Both the position numbers and the translations under genes were made by a program. A stretch of 64,000 nucleotides of DNA from JBGTFE01 sp049799955 (GTDB lineage Bacteria; Acidobacteriota; Blastocatellia; Pyrinomonadales; Pyrinomonadaceae): NCBI GenBank assembly GCA_049799955.1, contig JBARIW010000051.1:1-64000 (forward strand). Reading direction: 5' to 3'. Within the stretch, counting starts at the first letter, position 1. Each line of letters starts with the position of its first letter. The notes under the pieces are model-generated. The model was not told the DNA's origin, did not search any database, and saw only the letters and a list, made by a program, of their open reading frames with translations. Below, one piece after another: positions 9,375 to 16,261 of this stretch.

Positions 9375-10769
9375 ATGAAAAAAACTCTCGCGAAAGATAT
9401 TCACACCGCTTCCAATAGATTGGAAGTATTTCTTTTTAATGTTGGACAAGGCGACCACATTATGTTGAAGTTTCCGACATTGGAATATGGGATTATCGAT
9501 TTTTATTATGATACGGCAGATAATCAAGTTGAACCTCCTTGTTTAAGTTACTTCAAAGAACTAAAAGACAGCCTGCCGAAATCAGAATTTGAGAAGATAA
9601 CCATTTCCTTTTTTTGCATATCTCATACAGATAAAGACCATGTAAGAGGAATTATGGAAACAATTCAATGGTTTGATGATAATGGAATTTTTATTCGAGA
9701 TATCTGGCTAGGAGCGGCAAGAGATAAACTTCAGCTAAATCGTTTCTTAAAAGAAAAAGTCAACTCAATAATTGAAGAATTTGAATTAGATGAACGGCTT
9801 AAATACGATCCAAGTGTGAGTAAGTTTAAGAAAGGAATTGAAAATTTCTTTGAAGCTTTTGAGAAATGGAAGCTAAAAGAATTTAAGTCGGAACGCTATA
9901 GAACCGAAAAAAATATAGGTAAAGGTCAATATCTCGTTGAAATTAGACCACTACCCCGACCTTGCTCACAAGATAACAGTAGAGCAATTAATATGGGACC
10001 TCTCAGCGATCAACTTGAAAAATATGTTAAAAACCTTGATTTGGATATAGTAAAAGAAATTCTTAAAGTTAAAGATGGTAAAAATAGAGTTGATAAAAAC
10101 CTTATTTCACATATTCTCAGGATAAAATTCGGAGAAACCAATCTGCTGTTTGGCGGAGATACTGACAAGAAAATTTGGGAAGAGTGTTTAGCTGAATATG
10201 AAAAACCGGGCAACTCATTTGTTCAAGACTTTGGAAACTTCGATTCTCACTTTATTAAAGTAAGTCATCACGGGTCAAAAAATTCTTCCAGTCCGACGAT
10301 TTGGAAAAAAATTATCCCGAATTCAGGCGACGTATATCTTGGAATATCTGCCGGACGGGATAAAAAATATAAACACCCGGACTCTCAAACTATGCAGGAA
10401 ATTCGAGCGTTCAGGAGTGATTCTAATATTTTATCCACGAATATTTGCCGTCCGTGTCTCGAAGGAGACGATTTCAAAAGGGAACATCACGTTTGGTACG
10501 ACAATTTCATTGAAAAAAATTTAAATTATGGAAAGGCTACCCCGAATGCAAATGAAATTGAAATTAATGAAACATTCAGAAGAACAACTATTGATGAAAG
10601 CCTGGAAAAATCTCAAAAACCACAAATGGGTTTACTGGCTTACATAATTGAAGTTCCTGACAATCTAAATGAAGAAATTAACATTCGTGTTGCAATGTCC
10701 GGCGTTAATAAAGCACAGGACTGTTTCTTTACAGCACATCTGGAAAAGTTGTTTCCTGACTGCAAATAA
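9375..10769 (+). CDS. ComEC-like metallo-beta-lactamase-fold hydrolase (putative effector nuclease)
   Basis: A 464-residue soluble protein with the metallo-beta-lactamase fold of the ComEC/Rec2 type. Diagnostic motifs are VGQGDH (23-28), the metal-binding SHTDKDH (H84, D86, D88, H89), LLFGGDTD (near 259) and SHHGSKNSS (near 297). In ComEC this domain is linked to DNA strand degradation, so a DNA or nucleotide substrate is plausible but inferred. The frame is open from a TTG at 9291, inside the previous gene. The ATG at 9375, four bases after the upstream stop, gives the conserved N-terminus and is preferred. No membrane segments are seen, unlike true ComEC. Third gene of the kinase-receiver operon and its likely effector. 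Confidence 0.8.
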   Translation: MKKTLAKDIHTASNRLEVFLFNVGQGDHIMLKFPTLEYGIIDFYYDTADNQVEPPCLSYFKELKDSLPKSEFEKITISFFCISHTDKDHVRGIMETIQWFDDNGIFIRDIWLGAARDKLQLNRFLKEKVNSIIEEFELDERLKYDPSVSKFKKGIENFFEAFEKWKLKEFKSERYRTEKNIGKGQYLVEIRPLPRPCSQDNSRAINMGPLSDQLEKYVKNLDLDIVKEILKVKDGKNRVDKNLISHILRIKFGETNLLFGGDTDKKIWEECLAEYEKPGNSFVQDFGNFDSHFIKVSHHGSKNSSSPTIWKKIIPNSGDVYLGISAGRDKKYKHPDSQTMQEIRAFRSDSNILSTNICRPCLEGDDFKREHHVWYDNFIEKNLNYGKATPNANEIEINETFRRTTIDESLEKSQKPQMGLLAYIIEVPDNLNEEINIRVAMSGVNKAQDCFFTAHLEKLFPDCK

Positions 10770-10791
10770 AATATTAAAACTTGTTGACATG

Positions 10792-10925
10792 AGTTCCCAA
10801 CTTTATTAGCATAAAAATTAGTGGAATTTTATACAATGTTAAACACAGTTCCCAACTTTAGCAAAATGGCGCAAAAAACTGCTACGTAGAATCAACAAAT
10901 TACGAGCGGTTAAGTTTCCAACTTA
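10792..10925. repeat. Three short direct repeats AGTTCCCAACTTTA, possible transposon end
   Basis: The 14-mer AGTTCCCAACTTTA occurs exactly at 10792-10805 and 10847-10860, with a degenerate copy (AGTTTCCAACTTA) at 10913-10925. On the opposite strand they read TAAAGTTGGGAACT. A sequence ending in TCAACA (10892-10897), i.e. TGTTGA read inwards, lies among them. Spaced copies of this size are typical of transposase-binding sites at Tn7-like ends, and a relic tnsC lies at the other side of the cargo. The assignment is tentative because the outermost copy lies beyond the TCAACA. Confidence 0.4.
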
Positions 10926-10940
10926 GGACTCTTAATAAAT

Positions 10941-10973
10941 AAAAAGGTCGGAATCAAAAACTCCGACCTTTTT
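10941..10973. terminator. Bidirectional intrinsic terminator between convergent genes
   Basis: A 12-bp stem (AAAAAGGTCGGA and its complement) around a 9-base loop, with A- and T-runs on the two sides. It serves the metallo-beta-lactamase operon on the plus strand and the propeller protein gene on the minus strand. Confidence 0.85.
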
Positions 10974-10994
10974 ATTTATCTTCTTTTCTGCTTC

Positions 10995-12401
10995 TTATTG
11001 CGCCGAAAAATTCACTTCGCTCAATTCATCCGACACGTTTATAACTGCCGGAGCAAAACTGTATCTTTTTGAAGCTGCACTTATAATATATGTTTCTCCT
11101 ACCGAAACATTATCAAAGCGATAATAGCCGAACGGATTGGTCAAAGCGATTCGCACATTTCCCTCCGAATCCGTTAATGTAACGGTTACTTTTGCAATTC
11201 CCTGACCTTTTGCCGTAACGACTCTGCCTGAAACAGGAACGCTTGCCGCAGTCGGCGCGAGCGTCGGCAGATAATCCATTCCAGCCAGAAATCCGGCTAC
11301 GCCGGCTGAATCGGCTGACGTCGTTGCAAGAAGTGTTACAGCACCGGTAGTTGTGTTGAAACTGTACCTCGAAATGTTTCGGGTCGAGCTATTGGCGGCA
11401 TACAAAAGCGTTCCGGTTTGATTGAAGGCAATCGTATTAGCAGTCGAGCCGTTTGAAGGCGCGCTGCCGACCTGAGATAAAGTAGTCGCCGCGCCCGCGC
11501 CTGAAATTTGATATGAGGCGACCTGGCTGCCGCTGCTGTCCGCGACCACATAAAACTGCTCGTTCGGCGAAAGAACTCCGTCGGTCAATCCCGTAAAAGA
11601 AGTAGCGAACGGGCTGCCGGAAACCGCTGTCGGAACTCCGCCCGAAGTCGTAAAAACTCGAAGTCCGCCGTCAGTTCTGTTCGCCGTGAACAATCTTCCC
11701 TGCGTGTCGGTCGCGTAAGCCAGAGTGGTCGGGCTACCGACGTTATAAGGCGAGCTTGGCAGCGTCGTCAAAATATCCGTTCCCGTGTCCACGCTCAAAC
11801 CCGCGAAGGTTGTGCTTAGAGCGCCGCCGACGTAATAGTAATTTCCGTCACGGCTGAAAACCGATGAAAAAGGTCTTGCGCCGCCCGTATTAAAAGGGCT
11901 TCCCGCCGCCTGCGTCGCTGTCGTCGAAGTGATGTCAAAACTGTCTGCGCGGTAAACGCCGCTCAAAGGCGTGCCGGTATTGCCGCCGACAACCAAAGGC
12001 GAGCCGGTCGGGTGAACGGCGATTGTTACGGCATTGGTAACAACCGTCAAAGGAGAAAAAGGCATCGGCGTAAGCGCGCCTGTAGTCGTATTGATGGTAA
12101 ACGCGCCGACCGTATTCGAACCTTTATTTATCGCATATAAACGATTGCTCGCGCGGTCGATAGTTAAAAGCTCGCTCTGCGTTCCGGTTACGCCATTGCC
12201 GCCCGACGAAACGGGAAATCCCGCCGCCGGGACAAGTGTGCCCGTTGTTTCATTGACCTTAAAGCAATAGATTTGATTAGGCGCGCCATTCTGTTGGCTC
12301 AGAACATAAAGATAACCGGCGCGAGCCGGAACAACCGACATGCCGAAAACGAACGCGAGGCACAGTAGTGCCCGCGATATAAAGTTTAAATAAAATTTCA
12401 T
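10995..12401 (-). CDS. Secreted beta-propeller (lactonase-like) protein with carboxypeptidase-regulatory-like domain
   Basis: A 468-residue protein. A signal peptide is visible (basic start, hydrophobic run, cleavage likely after PARA near residue 28). Residues 30-375 form repeats of the type IDRASNRLYAINKGSNTVGAF and TTTGALTP, characteristic of the seven-bladed 6-phosphogluconolactonase/YncE-type propeller. The C-terminus (about 385-468) is a carboxypeptidase-regulatory-like beta-sandwich (SGRVVTAKGQGIAKVTVTL, then NPFGYYRFDNV). Proteins of this build are common and secreted in acidobacteria; enzymatic activity cannot be assumed. The next gene upstream on the same strand ends 90 bases away, so the two may be co-transcribed. 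Confidence 0.8.
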   Translation of the reverse strand: MKFYLNFISRALLCLAFVFGMSVVPARAGYLYVLSQQNGAPNQIYCFKVNETTGTLVPAAGFPVSSGGNGVTGTQSELLTIDRASNRLYAINKGSNTVGAFTINTTTGALTPMPFSPLTVVTNAVTIAVHPTGSPLVVGGNTGTPLSGVYRADSFDITSTTATQAAGSPFNTGGARPFSSVFSRDGNYYYVGGALSTTFAGLSVDTGTDILTTLPSSPYNVGSPTTLAYATDTQGRLFTANRTDGGLRVFTTSGGVPTAVSGSPFATSFTGLTDGVLSPNEQFYVVADSSGSQVASYQISGAGAATTLSQVGSAPSNGSTANTIAFNQTGTLLYAANSSTRNISRYSFNTTTGAVTLLATTSADSAGVAGFLAGMDYLPTLAPTAASVPVSGRVVTAKGQGIAKVTVTLTDSEGNVRIALTNPFGYYRFDNVSVGETYIISAASKRYSFAPAVINVSDELSEVNFSAQ

Positions 12402-12491
12402 AATGCAGATAATTTCAGAGTGGAAAATGCTTTGCTTTCTTTTACGACAAATAGAAATCAGTGAATTGAATTTCCAAGTCTGTACCGCTTA

Positions 12492-12809
12492 TTAAAGGAT
12501 ACTTTCAAACCAGTTCCAAACATCTTCAATTATACCGCGTGAACCGGAATCAGGTGAAGCCGTCGCGGTGCCGCTGCCAATCAAGCCGCCTTCGGTATAA
12601 CCTCCGCTTCCCATAACCTGAGATGATGAACGACCGCCGCTTCCCACAGTCTGAGATGCGCGACTGCCGCTTCCTATAATCTGACCTGACCTATCATTGC
12701 CGTCAGTTCCGCCATTTGTTTGCGCGGCAATACTTAATCCTAATGCTAAAATCAACAAAAATGTCGGAACAACCTGTTTTAACTGACCTGCGTTTTTTAT
12801 TTTCATCAT
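12492..12809 (-). CDS. Small secreted protein with GSG-type repeats
   Basis: A 105-residue protein with a signal peptide (about 1-29, ending near IAAQ). The mature part contains imperfect repeats of about 11 residues around the core (I/V/M)GSG (QIIGSGSR, QTVGSGGR, QVMGSGGY, GLIGSGTA), then a short aromatic tail (VWNWFESIL). It matches no family I know. A GGAG ribosome-binding site precedes the paired ATGs. A LytTR-type double site lies 122 bases upstream, so it probably belongs to the local regulon. The repeats suggest a cell-surface or matrix role, which is only inference. Confidence 0.6.
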   Translation of the reverse strand: MMKIKNAGQLKQVVPTFLLILALGLSIAAQTNGGTDGNDRSGQIIGSGSRASQTVGSGGRSSSQVMGSGGYTEGGLIGSGTATASPDSGSRGIIEDVWNWFESIL

Positions 12810-12930
12810 AATTTTCTCCTAATTGTAATCTGTCTGAAATTTCCTCCAGGATTCTGAATAGAAAACTTTCATCATCTGACTGTAAGATTCAGAATTATAA
12901 CAACCAAATTGTTGAATACCGGATGCAAAT

Positions 12931-12964
12931 GTGACGAACGGTGACTTGAATATTACGAATCGTG
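12931..12964 (-). promoter_or_regulatory. Candidate LytTR-regulator site upstream of 12492-12809
   Basis: Read on the minus strand: CACGATTCGTAAT, 8 bases, then CACCGTTCGTCAC, so two half-sites with a 21-bp period. The second half-site is one of six related copies in the window, all upstream of genes and in the same orientation relative to transcription. Confidence 0.55.
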
Positions 12965-13043
12965 CGATTAACCAAATAAGATTCTGTAAATAAGTCGGAT
13001 TATGGATGTTTGCAAACTGGTTTCAGTCTATTTTGAACAAGCC

Positions 13044-13703
13044 TTAGCTGCCCGGTTTTTTATATCTTTGCTGCATTCTCTCGATATAGGCGGCTAAAGG
13101 TTCTAATCCAACTTCGGCTCTGCGTTTATCTACATTTGCTTCATCTTCAATTACAGGCGCTTCAACCTTTCCGGCGGGCGTTATATTAACCTGTGTGCCA
13201 TATACTTGCGGTTTCTTTTCTGCCATGCGAATCCGGTCGGTCAGATAAGCCACGGAAGCAGGAAAAATGTCTTTTAGTTCGGCGGCTTTGCGCAGCAATT
13301 CCAAACACTGCTTTTGAAACTCTAAATCCTGGTCGGCGTGTTAAATCATAATAAAAGCTGCCTGCGCGGCATTTTCTCCGACTAATGAATAGCCCGGATA
13401 ACCGTATTGCTTAACTATTTCCTTCATTCGCGCGGTGTTTTCTTTGTCTATAGCCTTGAAACGCTCGATAACTTCACCGGGAAGCGGCTTGCCCGGAGGA
13501 TAATTTTTCACCACTTCTATGCGAATGGCTTGGTCGGATTTTAATCTTTGCAAAATTTCATCGCGCAGCTCAGGATTTTTAACCGATTTCGCGGGCTGAT
13601 TAATGCTTGACCGGGTTGTAACAGTTTTCGTCTCCTGAGGGAAAGCGCAAATGACAAATAGTAAAAAGCAAAGCGGTAAAAGTAATAAAACAGATGATTT
13701 CAT
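13044..13703 (-). pseudogene. Secreted DUF6624-family protein, split by an in-frame ochre codon
   Basis: The frame from 13703 encodes a signal peptide (about 1-22, ending CAFPQ), then a DUF6624-like domain with the N-terminal motif around ERFKAIDKENTARMKEI and GYPGYSLVGENAAQAAFIMI. It then meets TAA at 13341-13343. The same frame continues with HADQDLEFQKQCLELL and later SVAYLTDRI and YGTQ, the usual second half of the family. The family normally reads QHAD here, so a single CAA to TAA change explains the break. The full product would be 219 residues. The 120-residue product that ends at the stop lacks half the domain. It has its own LytTR-type site upstream. Confidence 0.8.
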
Positions 13704-13758
13704 ATTAGTCTCCTTTTTTATTACAAAGACGACGATTTTGATAATTTAGCTTTTTTTT

Positions 13759-13792
13759 GTGACAAACCGTGCGAATTATGAAAGAAACGGTT
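13759..13792 (-). promoter_or_regulatory. Candidate LytTR-regulator site upstream of the DUF6624 gene
   Basis: Read on the minus strand: AACCGTTTCTTTC, 8 bases, CACGGTTTGTCAC. The second half-site is close to the window consensus and the first is degenerate but exactly 21 bp away. It lies 56 bases upstream of the start codon. Confidence 0.5.
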
Positions 13793-13922
13793 TACTGAAA
13801 GTGGCGAAGTATTGATTAAATTAATTTATCGGGATGTATCAAAAGATAAATTCTTACTTTGAAATCATAATTTGCCGAATATTTTTATTGTTCGGATTAA
13901 CAATTTTTCGCCTGATTCAATT

Positions 13923-13956
13923 AACAACTCGCCTTTAATATTTCACGACTCGTCAC
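13923..13956 (+). promoter_or_regulatory. Candidate LytTR-regulator site upstream of the first LytS-type kinase
   Basis: AACAACTCGCCTT, 8 bases, CACGACTCGTCAC: the shared ACTCG core occurs at 13927 and 13948, a 21-bp period. It lies 67 bases upstream of the kinase start, which suggests autoregulation by the linked LytTR regulator. Confidence 0.6.
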
Positions 13957-14022
13957 AAACTTTCACCGGCAAAAAGATTTATCTGTTTAACTGCACATTG
14001 CCTTAATGGATTTTGTAAGTTA

Positions 14023-15192
14023 ATGAGCGAAGTAAGAATGGAAGAGAACGCAGTGATTGTTTTTGAAAACGCATTTTGCTTAAATAAAATGATGCGCGAA
14101 GAGGCAGCTAATCCAAACTGGCGGCAAACCGGAATTTTAATCTTTGTTTTTTCAACCTTCCTGACGCTTTTGCTTTTTCCGCAAGGTTATTTTTTTAACA
14201 TCGACTCAAAAAATCCTGTTTCCTTGTGGTCGGCTTTCGGTCAGATGGCTCTGGCTATGTATTTGTGGGCGGCACTAACTCCGCTGGTTTTCCGAATGGG
14301 CGTCCGATTCGTGATTGGGAAGGAAAATTTCTTTCGAAGCTTAGTCATCCATTTTATTTTTGGTATCACTCTGGGAATAATCTGGACTATTGCCTATCAC
14401 ATTATTTTAGTCGGAATTTTTGAAGGTGAAAATGCTTCTGTCGTTTATGACGAAATATTCGGGAAAACAGAAATGTTTCTTACCAATGTAACGAACGGCT
14501 TTGTCTTCTACATTTTGATTCTGGCGATTAATCAGGCAGTTATTTATTCGCATAAATATCGCGACCGCGAATTTCGTCTCCAGCAAGCCGAACTACAAGT
14601 TCTCAAAATGCAGCTTCATCCGTATTTTTTATTTAATACTTTGAATGCCATCTCGGCGCTTGTTTACTCTTCGCCTCAAAATGCGACAAAGACTATTTCC
14701 CAACTCAGCGATTTACTCAGACTTACCCTGAACAGAAATAAATCGCAGGAAGTCGCGCTCAAGGACGAATTGGATTTTTTACGCAAATATATTCAGATTC
14801 AGCAAACTCTCCTTCAGGAAAGGCTTGAAATAGAGTGGAAAATAGATTCCGAAACACTCGACGCGGCAATTCCCAATATGCTGCTTCAGCCGCTGATTGA
14901 AAACTCGATAAAACATGGCATTGCGCCGCTCGAATCAGGCGGTCGAATCGAAATCGGAACTCACCGGGAACGGGAAAAACTTTTTATTTACGTGAAAAAC
15001 AACGGGTTCGCACTTGAGCCTGATAAAAATGAAACCGGTAAGGAAGACGGGTTGGTTAATATAAAGACGCGGCTTGAGCATCTGTATGAAGAAGCGCACG
15101 AATTTTATCAAAGCGAAGCGCCGGACGGCGGCTTACTGGTTGAAATCGTAATTCCGTTTCGGGAAACGATTCGTGAAGAAGAGTTGGTTTAG
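14023..15192 (+). CDS. LytS/YehU-type membrane sensor histidine kinase
   Basis: A 389-residue kinase of the His_kinase (PF06580) type. Four hydrophobic segments occupy residues 30-180. The phospho-acceptor is H199 in LHPYFLFNTLNAISALVY. The ATP-binding domain has the N-box MLLQPLIENSIKHGI, but the first glycine box is degenerate (VKNNGFALEPD, where DNG would be expected). The linked LytTR regulator starts 10 bases downstream. A paralogue with very similar sequence lies at 19044-20177. A LytTR-type site upstream suggests autoregulation. Confidence 0.9.
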   Translation: MSEVRMEENAVIVFENAFCLNKMMREEAANPNWRQTGILIFVFSTFLTLLLFPQGYFFNIDSKNPVSLWSAFGQMALAMYLWAALTPLVFRMGVRFVIGKENFFRSLVIHFIFGITLGIIWTIAYHIILVGIFEGENASVVYDEIFGKTEMFLTNVTNGFVFYILILAINQAVIYSHKYRDREFRLQQAELQVLKMQLHPYFLFNTLNAISALVYSSPQNATKTISQLSDLLRLTLNRNKSQEVALKDELDFLRKYIQIQQTLLQERLEIEWKIDSETLDAAIPNMLLQPLIENSIKHGIAPLESGGRIEIGTHREREKLFIYVKNNGFALEPDKNETGKEDGLVNIKTRLEHLYEEAHEFYQSEAPDGGLLVEIVIPFRETIREEELV

Positions 15193-15202
15193 ACAGTATT
15201 GT

Positions 15203-15961
15203 ATGAAAATCCGCACATTGATAGTTGACGATATGCAGCTTGCGCGCGAAAGAATCAAAATGCTTCTCGCGTCCGAGCCGGAAATCGAAATCGCCGGTGA
15301 ATGTACCAACGGACGCCAAGCCGTCGCCGCCATTAAAAGCCTGAATCCTGAACTGGTCTTTCTCGATATGCAGATGCCGAAAATGAGCGGTTTGGAGGTT
15401 ATTAAGGCGATTGGAGCCGAGCGAATGCCGACGGTCGTTTTCGTCACGGCTTATGATGAATTCGCTTTGCGCGCCTTTGAGGTCAATGCGTTGGATTATC
15501 TGCTGAAACCTTTTGATGACGAACGTTTTAACAAGGCGCTCGAACGAGCCAAGCGGCAGATAAATCAACGGGAGCGCGGAGATTTTGACCAACGCCTCCT
15601 GCAATTGCTCGGCGAAGTTAAAAATAAGCCGGAATATTTCAAACGGCTTCCGGTCAAAACGGCGCAATACACCATTCTTGTTTTAGCCGAGGACATTGAT
15701 TTTATTAAAGCGGCGGGTAATTATCTCGAACTGCACGTTGGTAAAGACCTTTACCTGATAAGAGAACGCGTTCATCAATTTGAACAAAAATTAGACCCCG
15801 AACAGTTTGTCAGGATTCATCGCTCGACAATTGTAAATATTAATCGTATCAAGACCTTGCATCCGATGTTCAATGGAGATCACGTAGTTATTTTGCGTGA
15901 CGGCACAAAGCTGAACATGAGCCGAACTTATCACGAAAAACTGCTTCAGCTTTTAAAGTAG
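15203..15961 (+). CDS. LytTR-family response regulator
   Basis: A 252-residue regulator. The receiver domain (1-120) has the acidic pair in LIVDD, phospho-acceptor D55 in VFLDMQMPKMSG, the conserved threonine in VFVTAYDEFA and lysine in YLLKPF. The LytTR DNA-binding domain (about 150-252) has FIKAAGNYLELHV, FVRIHRSTIVNINRI and the final LNMSRTYHEKL. The open frame extends up to 15173, but the ATG at 15203, 10 bases after the kinase stop, starts the receiver directly (MKIRTLIVDD) and is preferred. This is the only LytTR gene in the window and the obvious candidate for the six repeated CACGACTCGTCAC-type sites. Confidence 0.93.
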   Translation: MKIRTLIVDDMQLARERIKMLLASEPEIEIAGECTNGRQAVAAIKSLNPELVFLDMQMPKMSGLEVIKAIGAERMPTVVFVTAYDEFALRAFEVNALDYLLKPFDDERFNKALERAKRQINQRERGDFDQRLLQLLGEVKNKPEYFKRLPVKTAQYTILVLAEDIDFIKAAGNYLELHVGKDLYLIRERVHQFEQKLDPEQFVRIHRSTIVNINRIKTLHPMFNGDHVVILRDGTKLNMSRTYHEKLLQLLK

Positions 15962-16157
15962 TTATCCAATCATCTCCATATTCTTTTTATCCCGGCTGAA
16001 ACCAACGTCTTACCGGTAACGAGCGTGTCTCCTCCGCTTCCTTTCCTGTTTGAATAAGATAGAGTAAATTTTTCGGCATCACCGGCTAAAATTTTCTAAT
16101 TTTACAACACTCGCCCGACTTTTCTGCTAACTTTTTGAAGGAAAAGACAGCTTTTAA

Positions 16158-16191
16158 CACTACTCGTCACTCGATTCTCACGGCTAATAAC
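16158..16191 (+). promoter_or_regulatory. Candidate LytTR-regulator site upstream of 16262-18895
   Basis: CACTACTCGTCAC, 8 bases, CACGGCTAATAAC: two half-sites with an exact 21-bp period. It is 71 bases upstream of the start codon measured from its downstream end. Confidence 0.55.
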
Positions 16192-16207
16192 AAGTCGATT
16201 TTTCGGT

Positions 16208-16242
16208 AAATAAGTATTTATTACAGTAATAAATACTTATTT
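16208..16242 (+). promoter_or_regulatory. Perfect 16-bp inverted repeat just upstream of the start codon
   Basis: AAATAAGTATTTATTA, loop CAG, then the exact complement. It is followed after eight bases by GGAGGGG and the ATG. It would form a stable hairpin in the 5' leader, or act as an operator. The stem is almost pure A+T with no following T-run, so a terminator is less likely. Confidence 0.55.
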
Positions 16243-16261
16243 CATTTCACGGAGGGGTAGT

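Larger units (their letters stand above)
13704..14022. promoter_or_regulatory. Divergent control region between DUF6624 gene and sensor kinase
   Basis: 319 bases separating divergent genes. It carries one LytTR-type double site facing each gene (13759-13792 for the minus-strand gene, 13923-13956 for the kinase). A minus-strand GGAG ribosome-binding site lies just before 13703. No other gene is seen. Confidence 0.55.
15962..16261. promoter_or_regulatory. Leader region of the large secreted protein gene
   Basis: 300 bases without a gene. It holds a LytTR-type double site (16158-16191), an additional half-like ACTCG core at 16109, a perfect palindromic stem-loop (16208-16242) and a GGAGGGG ribosome-binding site directly before the ATG at 16262. 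Confidence 0.55.

Noticed and set aside
4421..10769. Assignment of the kinase cassette as Detocs
   Set aside because: Detocs uses receiver-bearing effectors, typically with a PNP domain. Here the hydrolase has no receiver and there is no PNP domain. Only the general logic is similar.
1854..13343. Stop-codon reassignment, suggested by in-frame TAG in the transposase and TAA in the DUF6624 gene
   Set aside because: Both TAG and TAA end intact genes elsewhere in the window (for example TAG at 15190-15192 and TAA at 9368-9370), so these are ordinary nonsense mutations.
15056..15667. A 203-codon minus-strand frame
   Set aside because: It lies antisense to the LytS-type kinase end and the LytTR regulator, both unmistakable.
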